From: Vibrio casei | GTDB taxonomy: Bacteria > Pseudomonadota > Gammaproteobacteria > Enterobacterales > Vibrionaceae | Assembly (NCBI RefSeq): GCF_002218025.2 | Contig: NZ_AP018680.1 | Coordinates: forward strand, 248,001-312,000 | Direction of reading: 5' to 3' | Length of the DNA stretch: 64,000 nt | Position numbers and translations under genes: made by a program | Notes under the pieces: generated by a model | The model's input: only the letters and a program-made list of their open reading frames with translations | Databases searched by the model: none | What the model was told of the DNA's origin: nothing | Shown: positions 39,893-49,160 of the stretch, piece after piece | How the letters are laid out: each line of letters opens with the position of its first letter | Numbering within the stretch: position 1 is the first letter of the stretch

Positions 39893-41338
39893 ATGTCTGA
39901 TCTTCAAAAGAAAACCACATCCGGCTTAAAATGGAGTGCGATTGAGCGGCTAGCCACACAAGCTATCCAGCTTATTATCATGTTGGTCTTAGCAAGGATG
40001 CTAGGGCCTCATGCCTTTGGTTTGATAGGTATGCTGGCGCTCTTTATTGCCGTGTGCCAAGTATTTGTTGATAGTGGTTTTAGTTCGGCGTTAATTCGTA
40101 AGACAGATCGAACAGAATCCGACTTTTCTACCGCGTTTTACTTCAATATTGCTGTATCTTTAGTGTGTTACGCAGCATTATTTATTGGCGCACCTTACAT
40201 TGCAGATTTTTATCAGCAATCGGCGCTTATTGATTTAACGCGAGTGCTTGGCCTTACCGTCTTTATAAATTCATTATCTTTGGTTCAAAGAGCGAAATTA
40301 ACCATTGAAATGGATTTTAAAACCCAAGCAAAGGCTTCCTTAGCAAGTGTTGGTATTAGTTCATTTGTTGCTATCTTTTTAGCAACCAATGGCTACGGTG
40401 TATGGGCTCTCGTCGCTCAAACCCTAAGCATGGCAGCCTGTAATACATTAATCTTAAATGTTATTCACCCTTGGTTACCTAAGCGCTCCTTTTCTATGGA
40501 GTCATTTAGGAATTTATTTGGCTTCGGTTCTAAATTGTTGCTATCAGGCTTACTTGATACAATTTTCAAAAATATTTATCAAATAGTGATCGGTAAACAG
40601 TTTACAGCCGTTGAAGTCGGGCAGTTTACGCAAGCGAATCAATTATCTAGTATGCCTGCAATGACAATGACCACCATTATTCAAAGGGTGACTTACCCTA
40701 TGATGAGTCAACTGCAACATAGTGACGATAAATTAGAAGAGGCCTATCTACTAACCTTAAGGTTATCTGCGGTTGTTATATTTCCTCTAATGTTTGGCCT
40801 AGCCGTTATTGCTCAACCGCTTATTAATGTTGTATTAGGGGATAGCTGGCAGCAAGCAGCAGCCTTAGTGAGTATTTTATCTGTAGGTTTTTTACTGTAC
40901 CCCATTCATGCAATCAATTTGAATTTATTGCAAGTTAAGGGGCGTTCTGATTTATTTTTAAAGTTAGAGATTATTAAAAAGGTCATTATTTCAATAACGT
41001 TACTAATTACAATCCCATTGGGTATAAAAGCAATATGTATAGGAATGATAATTCAGTCGTATTTAGGGCTTGGGCTAAATACCTTTTATACTGGGCGCTT
41101 AACCGCATTATCTCAAATGAAACAATGTAAAGCATTGATGCCAATCTGGGCGTTAAGTGCTATCTGTTGCCTTCTGGGCTGGTGGGTAGCGAATCAAATA
41201 AATCCAAATCACGATATCATCACTATCGTAACCGTAGTGACAATAGCAATAGTCAGTTATGTACTGAGTATTCGGTTACTACAACAAGATCTCTATCAAC
41301 GTATTATTTCGGTAATTTTTCTCAAAAAGTTGGCTTAA
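39893..41338 (+). CDS. wzx: WzxC-like polysaccharide flippase (cluster 2)
   Basis: A 481-residue polytopic protein of the WzxC/lipopolysaccharide exporter group with about 12-14 membrane helices. It begins with TTSGLKWSAIERLATQAIQLIIMLVLARMLGPHAFGLIGM and has SSMPAMTMTTIIQRVTYPMMSQL in the middle. It would flip the cluster 2 lipid-linked unit. The ATG is one base after the rmlA stop. Base composition is nearer to the housekeeping genes than that of the later cluster 2 genes. Confidence 0.88.
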   Translation: MSDLQKKTTSGLKWSAIERLATQAIQLIIMLVLARMLGPHAFGLIGMLALFIAVCQVFVDSGFSSALIRKTDRTESDFSTAFYFNIAVSLVCYAALFIGAPYIADFYQQSALIDLTRVLGLTVFINSLSLVQRAKLTIEMDFKTQAKASLASVGISSFVAIFLATNGYGVWALVAQTLSMAACNTLILNVIHPWLPKRSFSMESFRNLFGFGSKLLLSGLLDTIFKNIYQIVIGKQFTAVEVGQFTQANQLSSMPAMTMTTIIQRVTYPMMSQLQHSDDKLEEAYLLTLRLSAVVIFPLMFGLAVIAQPLINVVLGDSWQQAAALVSILSVGFLLYPIHAINLNLLQVKGRSDLFLKLEIIKKVIISITLLITIPLGIKAICIGMIIQSYLGLGLNTFYTGRLTALSQMKQCKALMPIWALSAICCLLGWWVANQINPNHDIITIVTVVTIAIVSYVLSIRLLQQDLYQRIISVIFLKKLA

Positions 41339-41341
41339 AGC

Positions 41342-42439
41342 ATGGATAAAATAACGGTAACGTCTCCACTTCTTCCACCACTCAATGAATTAACCCCTTA
41401 TTTGGAAGATATTTGGTCTAGGAAATGGCTAACAAATAGTGGTCATTATCATCAACTGTTAGAACACGAGCTGTGTAAATACTTAGGGGTTCCATACATT
41501 AGTTTATTTTCTAATGGAACATTAGCCCTAATTACTGCTTTGCAAGCACTGGAGTTGGAAGGAGAGGTGATTACAACACCTTATAGCTTTGTCGCGACTG
41601 CACACGCCATTAAGTGGGCGAACTTAACCCCAGTTTTTGTTGATATCGATCCAGACACATTTAATCTCGACCCGAAAAAGATTGAAGCGGCAATAACTGA
41701 TAAAACCTGCGCAATCTTACCCGTACATGTATACGGAAATCCATGTGATGATGAAGCCATTCAAACCATAGCTAAAAAGCATAATCTAAAAGTTGTTTAC
41801 GATGCTGCTCACGCCTTTGGTGTTAAGCAAAATAATAGCTCAATATTGAACATGGGTGAGTTATCGATGCTGAGCTTTCATGCAACTAAAGCTTATTCGA
41901 CTATTGAAGGGGGGGCGGTTGTTTGCCATACCTTGGAAATGAAAGAAAAGTTAGATCGATTAAAGAATTTTGGTTTTGAATCAGAAACGGAAATGTCTTT
42001 ATGTGGAATGAATGCAAAACTCAATGAAGTCCAAGCAGCATTTGGGCTAGCAATATTAGGTCATATAGATGCGGCAATTGATAAAAGAAAGAAAATTGCC
42101 AAATACTATGAAGAGAATCTTTCACAAATTAAAGGCATTCGAGTACTTAAGCCTGAAAGTAATGTAGAACTCAATTATTCATACTTTCCTATCGTAATTG
42201 ATGAAAAAGAGTATGGAAAATCACGAGATCAATTATTTAATGAATTAAAAGAGAATAATATTTTAGCAAGAAAGTACTTTTATCCATTAATTACAGACTT
42301 TAAACCTTATCAAGATGTAAGAGAAATGTATCCTTTAGCAACAAGTGTTTCTAATGCAGTGATATGCATTCCTATTCATCAAAAATTAAATGATGAAAAT
42401 ATTAAAAAAATTATTGATTTTATTAAAGGCGATATATGA
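41342..42439 (+). CDS. PLP-dependent sugar aminotransferase, VioA-like (DegT/DnrJ/EryC1 family)
   Basis: The 365-residue protein has LTNSGHYHQLLEHELCKYLGV, ITTPYSFVATAHAIKWANLTPVFVDID, DAAHAFG and the PLP-lysine segment SFHATKAYSTIEGGAVV. It resembles VioA, which aminates dTDP-4-keto-6-deoxyglucose to dTDP-viosamine (Qui4N). With rmlA and rmlB just upstream, this reaction is the simplest reading. No dedicated N-acetyltransferase (VioB) is visible. It overlaps the next gene by 4 bp. Confidence 0.82.
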   Translation: MDKITVTSPLLPPLNELTPYLEDIWSRKWLTNSGHYHQLLEHELCKYLGVPYISLFSNGTLALITALQALELEGEVITTPYSFVATAHAIKWANLTPVFVDIDPDTFNLDPKKIEAAITDKTCAILPVHVYGNPCDDEAIQTIAKKHNLKVVYDAAHAFGVKQNNSSILNMGELSMLSFHATKAYSTIEGGAVVCHTLEMKEKLDRLKNFGFESETEMSLCGMNAKLNEVQAAFGLAILGHIDAAIDKRKKIAKYYEENLSQIKGIRVLKPESNVELNYSYFPIVIDEKEYGKSRDQLFNELKENNILARKYFYPLITDFKPYQDVREMYPLATSVSNAVICIPIHQKLNDENIKKIIDFIKGDI

Positions 42440-43700
42440 AGATAGCAATAACCGGACCTCTAGCAGATAAGAATTTAGGGGATTATGGAATGTTTATTAA
42501 TAATATTTATGATTTGTCATCTGAGCATGAATATACGGTATTTTCTTATAATAGTGATTTTGTTAAATCTTTAAAACAAGATTTTTTATCAGATTTTAAT
42601 TTAGATTTCGTGGATGTAGATCTAAAGCAAAAGGAACAGAAAAAACCAAGTATTTTAGATAAAGTTAAAAAATTAAGAAGACAAATATTATCATTAGATC
42701 GTAAAAAGTACCCTACACCTTTAGAGATCATTAATCGATGTGAGAACTTTGATGAGATAAAAAATAAAATAATTGAAAGTGATGTTTTGGTTGTATCTGG
42801 TGGTGGGTACTTTAATGATCTTTGGTATAACTGGAAAAGGAGTGATGATTTATTCAAAATCATTATACCAATCATTTTTGCTTCTTACCTTAAGAAAAAG
42901 ATTGTATTTACAGCTAATGGTTATGGCCCTTTTGATGATAGCTCTAGTTTTTACTCTATGATATTTTCTGAAGCAAAAGGTGCATATTTTGGTTGTAGAG
43001 ATGAGAAGCTTTCACCATTATATTTATCTGATATTGGAGTTTATAAATATGAGAAACTACCAGATGATTTATATTTAATTCATGACAATCTACTTAATTC
43101 TAATAAATCTAAATGTTATGGTGATTATATAATTATATAATTATAGAGTTATATGATTCTATATCCATGTTCTCTAAAAATTTGGAATCTCTTAGAAATA
43201 TAGTCAGTTATTTTGAAGAAAAAAATATTACAGTGGTTTTTATGCCATTTGATATAAATAAAAAAACGGAAGAGTTTCTTAGAAAAAATATAGCTAATAA
43301 AAACTTTGTATTCTATGAAATGAATGATTATTTAAAACTCAATGATGCTATTGATATGATTAAAAATGCAAAGCTAGTTATATGCAATAGATATCATGCT
43401 ATGGTATTATCGGTAGCTAATAAAACACCAATTATTAATGTCATAAAACCTGTAGGGGATTATAGATACTATTATAATAAGAATGCGGGTTTTTTAGATA
43501 ATGCATTTGGAAGCGAAAACATTAATTATAATGATTTTATTAAATCCAGTTTAGATGATGTATATTATTTAATAAAATCGGAATACGATTCTTTTTGTGA
43601 AAGACAAAATAAAATATATGATTTGGATATTTATTTGAGTAATAAAAATAAGTTGAAAGAAAAACGCTCAAAGTACTTTGATAATATTGTTAATAGGTAA
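42436..43700 (+). pseudogene. Polysaccharide pyruvyltransferase family gene broken by an 8-bp tandem duplication
   Basis: The first 234 codons (MKIAITGPLADKNLGDYGMF, VVSGGGYFNDLW, FTANGYGP) end at TAA 43138-43140. The C-terminal part (AKLVICNRYHAMVLSVANKTP, the R-Y-H-A version of the family motif) continues in another frame to 43700. At the break, ATTATATA is repeated (43124-43131, 43132-43139, then ATTATA). Deleting one 8-bp unit joins the frames as YGDYIIIELYDSISMFSKNL with no other change. The gene may be phase-variable, recently inactivated, or carry a sequencing artefact. Confidence 0.85.
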
Positions 43701-43704
43701 GAAG

Positions 43705-44970
43705 ATGAACATTCTAGTAATACCAAGTGGCACAGAGGTTGCCCATGAAATTGTACGATCACTTGTAGGCGTTAAAAATATTAACGTTTATGGAGCCAAT
43801 AGTGTTGATTCTTATACTGAGATAGACAAAGAAAATATTACAATTGGGATCCCATATATTAATGATAATAATTTTATACCATCAATAATTGAAATTTGTA
43901 AATTAAATAATATAACACATATATTTCCAGCACATGATGATGCCTCTTTAAAGCTTACAAAAAATCAACATCAATTAAATGCTAAAGTTGTATCTTCTTG
44001 CTATAAAACCAATGAAATATGTCGTTCAAAAAGAAAAACATATCAATTATTGAAAGATATAATTAGAGTGCCGATGATCTATGACTTTCGATCTCAAGAT
44101 TTAGAGTTTCCTTTATTTTCAAAGCCTGATACTGGTCAAGGTAGTGTCGGTGTAAAGAAAATAGAAAATATTAAAGATTTAGATTTAGTCACAGATAGTG
44201 ATATCTTATGTGAGTATTTGCCAGGAAATGAATATACTGTTGATTGTGTTACAGATTCATTTGGTGAACTCATCTTTGCTGGAGCAAGACTAAGACGATC
44301 TACGAGGAATGGTATTGCTGTAGAAACTGAATTGGTTGATGATAATGAACAATTCTTTACATTTGCATATAGTATAAATAAAAAACTAAATCTTAGAGGT
44401 GCTTGGTTTTTTCAAGTTAAAGAAGATAAAAATGGAGATCTTTGTTTATTAGAGGTCGCAACAAGAATTGCTGGATCAATGATTACGAATAGGTTTGTAG
44501 GAATAAACTTTTCTGAGCTATCTATTTTAATATCAAATAATATACCAGTCTCAGTATTACAACAGAATTTTAAAGTTAAACTATTTAGAAATTTAGCATT
44601 TCAATTTCAAGTAGATTTGAAATTTGATCATATTTATACTGATTTTGATGATTGCTTAATTTTTGAAGATAAGGTAAATAGTGAGTTAGTGTCTTTTCTA
44701 TATAATGAATTGAATAATCATAAAAAAATAACATTAATTACCCGCCATAGCGGTGATTTAAATAAAAAATTAAAAGAATTACGACTTTATGCATTGTTTG
44801 ATGAAATAATACATATAACTAATGGTGATAAAAAATCAAATTATATATTAAATGCCAATTCTATCTTTATTGATGATTCATTTTCTGAGAGAAAAGATGT
44901 ATCTGATAGTTTAGGCATACCTTGTTTTTCTGTTGATATGATTAGAGGTTTAAATTGTCGAACCAAATAA
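43705..44970 (+). CDS. ATP-grasp domain fused to HAD-like domain
   Basis: This 421-residue protein has an N-terminal carbamoyl-phosphate-synthase-like ATP-grasp module (about residues 1-300: IFPAHDDASLKLTKN, FSKPDTGQGSVGVKKI, LCEYLPGNEYTVDCV, LLEVATRIAGSMITNRF). The C-terminal HAD-like domain (about 310-421) has YTDFDDCLIFEDK, LITRHSGDLNKKL and IFIDDSFSERKDV. It could ligate an amino acid or similar group to a sugar amine and process a phosphate, but that is inference. ATG 43705 has GTAAGAAG upstream; the frame from 43678 is rejected. Confidence 0.8.
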   Translation: MNILVIPSGTEVAHEIVRSLVGVKNINVYGANSVDSYTEIDKENITIGIPYINDNNFIPSIIEICKLNNITHIFPAHDDASLKLTKNQHQLNAKVVSSCYKTNEICRSKRKTYQLLKDIIRVPMIYDFRSQDLEFPLFSKPDTGQGSVGVKKIENIKDLDLVTDSDILCEYLPGNEYTVDCVTDSFGELIFAGARLRRSTRNGIAVETELVDDNEQFFTFAYSINKKLNLRGAWFFQVKEDKNGDLCLLEVATRIAGSMITNRFVGINFSELSILISNNIPVSVLQQNFKVKLFRNLAFQFQVDLKFDHIYTDFDDCLIFEDKVNSELVSFLYNELNNHKKITLITRHSGDLNKKLKELRLYALFDEIIHITNGDKKSNYILNANSIFIDDSFSERKDVSDSLGIPCFSVDMIRGLNCRTK

Positions 44971-45884
44971 TAGCCAATCTGACTGAAGAAAGTATAATGG
45001 CTCATTGGAAATATACAGATCGTATATATGTAAGCTGTATCTGCCCAGCTTATAACCAAGAAGAATTTATCTCTGAAACAATAGAATCTTTTCTTTCTCA
45101 AATTACAGAGTATAAATTTGAAATTATCATCCATGATGATAAATCCACGGATAATACATTAAAAATTATCAATAAGTATCAAGAAAAATATCCTAAACTA
45201 ATTAGAATTATTGAAAATAAAGTAAATCAATATTCGATAGAACCATCTAGGCCAATATTGAATTTGCTAAATAATGCTCAGGGTGAGTATATTTGTATTT
45301 GTGAAGGTGATGACTTTTGGACATCTAATAGTAAAATTCAAGAACAGTATCAATACCTGGCAAGTAATCATGATTGTTCTATGCATGTTTTTGATACGAA
45401 AATAATTGATGAAAATGGAAATTTGATATCTGATTCAAAACAAAATAAGTTTAAAATTGAACCAGGTATCTACAATAAAAAGAGAATGAATGAAAAATTT
45501 ATTTTTTTAACTTTATCCGTTATGTTTAGAAAAAATGATGTTTTACCATATCCACAAAGGTTTTCAAAAATAATCAATATGGATTCAATGCTACAAATTT
45601 TGCTATCTTATAAAGGATATGCGTATATAGATAATAAGGTTTGCTGTGCATATAGAGTTACTTCTCAGGGGGTATGGAGTCAAGCAAATAATGACTTTAA
45701 AGACTACTCAAATATATCTAAATTGATAGAATTGAATTATTTTTATAAGGAAAATAATGATATAACGTTGGCAAATGATGCTGCAATATCAATTATTTTT
45801 CAAATAATAAAAAGTAATAGTATTAAAGGGTTGACTGTTAGTTTTCTTTGTAAACTCTTTAATGTTATAAAAAATAAAATCTGA
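44955..45884 (+). CDS. Family GT2 glycosyltransferase
   Basis: A GT-A enzyme of up to 309 residues with VSCICPAYNQEEFISETIESFL, IIIHDDKSTDNTL and the EGDDFW metal motif. The frame opens at TTG 44955, overlapping the previous stop; ATG 44997 (MAHWKYTDRIYVS) is a plausible alternative. Directly after its stop is the 3' end of a broken pyruvyltransferase gene, so the 3' boundary is a recombination junction. It probably helps to build the cluster 2 repeat unit. Confidence 0.8.
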   Translation: MSNQIIANLTEESIMAHWKYTDRIYVSCICPAYNQEEFISETIESFLSQITEYKFEIIIHDDKSTDNTLKIINKYQEKYPKLIRIIENKVNQYSIEPSRPILNLLNNAQGEYICICEGDDFWTSNSKIQEQYQYLASNHDCSMHVFDTKIIDENGNLISDSKQNKFKIEPGIYNKKRMNEKFIFLTLSVMFRKNDVLPYPQRFSKIINMDSMLQILLSYKGYAYIDNKVCCAYRVTSQGVWSQANNDFKDYSNISKLIELNYFYKENNDITLANDAAISIIFQIIKSNSIKGLTVSFLCKLFNVIKNKI

Positions 45885-46161
45885 TATTGGTACAAGTTTG
45901 CATGGTGCAATAATTGCAATGTCATACTCTGTACCTCATTATGGATTAAATAAAAAGATAAAAAAATTAGATGCATTTTTAAATGATTGGTCTATTACTC
46001 CTTTTAATAGATGTTATTCAATTGATGAAATTTCAGACGTTATACTTAATAACAATAGTGATAATATTCAATATCGATTAGAAGAAAATAGAGTTAAGAA
46101 CTTAGAGTTAGTGAAAAATAACTTTGAAGAAATTATTAAAGTAATTAATTTTGATAAATGA
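45871..46161 (+). pseudogene. 3' remnant of a polysaccharide pyruvyltransferase gene
   Basis: The frame open from 45871 reads IKSDIGTSLHGAIIAMSYSVPHYGL, which holds the family hallmark G-T-S-L-H-G-A, and runs to TGA 46159-46161. Only about the last 95 codons remain; the N-terminal domain is gone and no start with a ribosome site exists. It overlaps the GT2 3' end. An 87-codon frame from TTG 45898 is not a real gene. Confidence 0.75.
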
Positions 46162-46172
46162 GTATTTAGATA

Positions 46173-47021
46173 ATGTATGAGGTTGCTATTTTAGTTGTTT
46201 TATATGATTGTAATATATCACAGTCAGTAACATTAAATTCTATAATTAAAAGAAAATTTAAAAATGCACATTTAACCATTTGGAATAATGGTCCACATAA
46301 ACTCAAAAGTATTGACGTATCTTTTTTGCTAGACAGTGGATTGAATGTTGAGATTAAAGAAACATTACATAATGAATCATTAGCTATTATATATAATGAT
46401 TTCTTAGATTCTAACTCTTCTCAAAAATACATGATACTCGATCATGATTCAAGTATTACGGAATCATACTTAGATGATGCTTTTTCTATAAAGTCTAGTG
46501 AATTGGGTATTCCACATATATTTTCTCAAGGAAAGCCAAGAAGTCCTACTATAAATAGAAAGCCTTTATTATCTATAGATACTCCATTAAAGAGTAATGA
46601 TAGTGTAATTGCAATTGGAAGTGGAATTGTTCTTGGTTCTGATATAATAAAATCAATTAAAAATGAGTATGATACTGTATTCGATGAAAGGTTTTATTTA
46701 TATGGAGTGGATACTACATTTTTTTATAGATTTAATAATGTAATGAAAAATGATGGAATTAAATTTATTCATGGATTTAATCATAACCTTTCTAGGTTGG
46801 AAGTCGAAAATGAAGAAGTAACTTCATTTAGATTCATTGAGCGTGCTTATGATCAAGGATTGACTTTAAGATATTATAATAATAAGAAAATGCAAATAGA
46901 TATCATAATAAGAATTACATTATCAGTATTTATTAAGAGCATCTTTAGGGTGAAAGTTAAAATGAATTATTTAAAATTTATGGATGCATATATTTCGGGT
47001 AAGCATTATCGAGATAAATAA
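46173..47021 (+). CDS. GT2-like glycosyltransferase (rhamnosyltransferase-type)
   Basis: The 282-residue protein starts MYEVAILVVLYDCNISQSV, contains LTIWNNGPHK and the acidic ILDHDSSITESYLDDAF in place of a classical DXD, and IAIGSGIVLGSDIIKS further on. This arrangement resembles the RfbN/rhamnosyltransferase-like branch of GT2. It is very AT-rich and lies 11 bp after the pyruvyltransferase remnant. Substrate unknown. Confidence 0.7.
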   Translation: MYEVAILVVLYDCNISQSVTLNSIIKRKFKNAHLTIWNNGPHKLKSIDVSFLLDSGLNVEIKETLHNESLAIIYNDFLDSNSSQKYMILDHDSSITESYLDDAFSIKSSELGIPHIFSQGKPRSPTINRKPLLSIDTPLKSNDSVIAIGSGIVLGSDIIKSIKNEYDTVFDERFYLYGVDTTFFYRFNNVMKNDGIKFIHGFNHNLSRLEVENEEVTSFRFIERAYDQGLTLRYYNNKKMQIDIIIRITLSVFIKSIFRVKVKMNYLKFMDAYISGKHYRDK

Positions 47022-47088
47022 TATATTCTACTAATGATAGAATGAGTTTGTAAAATTTATATATGATATGTTTAATTATAAGGTTGTT

Positions 47089-47895
47089 ATGAAAATTGTA
47101 TCTGTTGTTATAACCAGCTATAATCGTGGGCCTCTATTAAAAAGAGCGGTTAATAGCGTTTTAAATCAAACATATAAGAATTTAGAGATTATCATTGTGG
47201 ATGATAATTCAAAGGATAAAGAAACTATAAATATTCTTACTGAACTAAATAGGATATCCCCTAAAATTAGAGTAATAATTAATAAAGAAAATAAAGGTGC
47301 AAATTATTGTAGAAATTTAGGTATAAATGCATCTATGGGATACTATTATACAGGTTTAGATGATGACGATTATTTTTTACCACATAGAATAGAATTATTT
47401 ATAAATAAATATAATGATAAATACGCCTTTGTTTGTGATAATTATTGGATTATAAATAATGGGATAAAGAAAAAGCGTTTTTATTCTAAATGTAAATTAA
47501 GTGTTAAATCTTTAGAGTATGAGAATAAAGCAGGAAATCAAATATTTACAACTGTGTCAAAAATTAAAGAATCAGGATTGTTTGATGAAAATTTAAAAAG
47601 ATTACAGGACCATGACATGTGGTTTAGAATGATGTTAAAGTATAAAGTTGCTGTGCGTTTGAATAGTTGTACTTATGTGATGGATATCAGCCATGATGGG
47701 TATCGTATAACTAAAAGCATTAAAAATATTGAAGCTTATGAAAGTTTTTTTTATAAGCATAAACAAAACATAAGTAAATTAGGTTGTTTAAAAAATATCA
47801 ATAGAATTGACTTTTTAAATGGAAATTTTAAATTTAATATTAGCTCATTTTTTACACCTAAATTGATTATAAAGAAAATTATAGAATGGTTATGA
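47089..47895 (+). CDS. Family GT2 glycosyltransferase
   Basis: A 268-residue GT-A enzyme with VSVVITSYNRGPLLKRAVNSVLNQTYKN, IIVDDNS and the GLDDDDYFLPHRIELF metal motif. I start at ATG 47089 (MKIVSVVITSYN), preceded by ATAAGG; the frame from 47068 adds seven unrelated residues. The C-terminal part (RLQDHDMWFRMMLKYK) is the usual GT2 acceptor region. Substrate unknown. Confidence 0.83.
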   Translation: MKIVSVVITSYNRGPLLKRAVNSVLNQTYKNLEIIIVDDNSKDKETINILTELNRISPKIRVIINKENKGANYCRNLGINASMGYYYTGLDDDDYFLPHRIELFINKYNDKYAFVCDNYWIINNGIKKKRFYSKCKLSVKSLEYENKAGNQIFTTVSKIKESGLFDENLKRLQDHDMWFRMMLKYKVAVRLNSCTYVMDISHDGYRITKSIKNIEAYESFFYKHKQNISKLGCLKNINRIDFLNGNFKFNISSFFTPKLIIKKIIEWL

Positions 47896-47937
47896 TTCAT
47901 TTGTTGGTTTTTAAAATATATAAGGTTTGATAAGTTA

Positions 47938-49158
47938 ATGTTTTTAATGAATTTAATGTTAATTTTATTTTTCATTTTATTTTGTATTACTTGTATTTAT
48001 ATCGATAATAGCAAAAGAAAAATAATTAGTTTATCGACAATGCCTCTGTTTTTTTTTATGGCACTTTCTTTTCCTTCTTTAGAAGGAGCTCCAAAATATT
48101 TATTTTTATACGGCAGTTTGTCTGGCTTTCCTAATGAATATGTCTATACATACATAATATTGATGTTATGTGTGATGGTTGCACTTATTCTTTCTAATAA
48201 AATAATTGCTGGAAATAATATTGAGGTTATAAAGGAAAATGATTTAAATAGATATGATGTTAAATATATAGTTAATATTTTTTATTGCTGTTCACTATTA
48301 TCAATCTTGGCTTTTTTGTCTAATTTAAGTAATGTCATTGATATATTGACTTCAAATATGGTGTATATAAGAGATTATGAAAGTGAATTTGGTAGTAATA
48401 GTGTAATAAATTATTTATATTTTTTGCATGTTATAACAATACCATGTTATTTTTATTTAACCTATATAAAGAAAGTTAAAGTTAAGTTTGGTTTTGTTTT
48501 GTTTTCTATTTCTGTCATAATGCCATTCTTTCATGGTATTAAATTTACTGTATTTGATGCGTTTTTTCCTACAGTTATATTTTATTATCTTTTGTCTAAA
48601 GAAGTTAAAATAAAGAATTTTTTATATATATTTATTTTTGGTTTGTGTTTTTTATATTTATTTTTCACCTATGCTCGAGGGACTGGGGATGGTGTTACTT
48701 GGTATCAGGCTATTATTAATTATATTATGCCTAATTATTATAATCTGGCATTTACAATTGAAAAGTTTGGTTATCAAAATCTATTCGATGGAGGCTACTC
48801 TTTACTTTTTCCTGCTAAATTACCTAAGCCTGATTATGTTCAAAATATAATTATAAATACTGAAGGTTTTTTGCTGAATTATAAATACAATATGTATACT
48901 TCTATTTTAGCATTTTATCGTATTTTAGGTGTGTTTTCTGGCTTTGGTTATATGGTGTTTATTATACTAATTTCTGTTGTTTATAGGTTTGCATGTAAGA
49001 AAAATAATTTCATCTGGTATTTTATTTTTGCAATATTAATTACATGTAATTTCCTTAGTTTCTATTATTGGATGCTTTTTAAACTAAAGTATATATGGTT
49101 AATATTGTTTGTTTTTTTTCTTTACAAATTGTTTAATTTAAGAGTTTCTCGGGGTTGA
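47938..49158 (+). CDS. wzy: Polytopic membrane protein, probable O-antigen polymerase (Wzy, cluster 2)
   Basis: This 406-residue protein has about ten to twelve membrane helices and a periplasmic-type loop at about 255-310 (FTYARGTGDGVTWYQAII, FDGGYSLLFPAKLPKPDYVQ), as in oligosaccharide-repeat-unit polymerases. It is the only non-flippase polytopic candidate of this size in cluster 2. A T9 run occurs near 48049-48057. ATG 47938 and ATG 47947 are both possible starts. Confidence 0.7.
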   Translation: MFLMNLMLILFFILFCITCIYIDNSKRKIISLSTMPLFFFMALSFPSLEGAPKYLFLYGSLSGFPNEYVYTYIILMLCVMVALILSNKIIAGNNIEVIKENDLNRYDVKYIVNIFYCCSLLSILAFLSNLSNVIDILTSNMVYIRDYESEFGSNSVINYLYFLHVITIPCYFYLTYIKKVKVKFGFVLFSISVIMPFFHGIKFTVFDAFFPTVIFYYLLSKEVKIKNFLYIFIFGLCFLYLFFTYARGTGDGVTWYQAIINYIMPNYYNLAFTIEKFGYQNLFDGGYSLLFPAKLPKPDYVQNIIINTEGFLLNYKYNMYTSILAFYRILGVFSGFGYMVFIILISVVYRFACKKNNFIWYFIFAILITCNFLSFYYWMLFKLKYIWLILFVFFLYKLFNLRVSRG

Positions 49159-49160
49159 AT

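Noticed and set aside
45898..46161. Independent 87-residue gene starting at TTG
   Set aside because: The frame continues upstream with the conserved G-T-S motif of pyruvyltransferases, so it is the 3' remnant of a longer gene.
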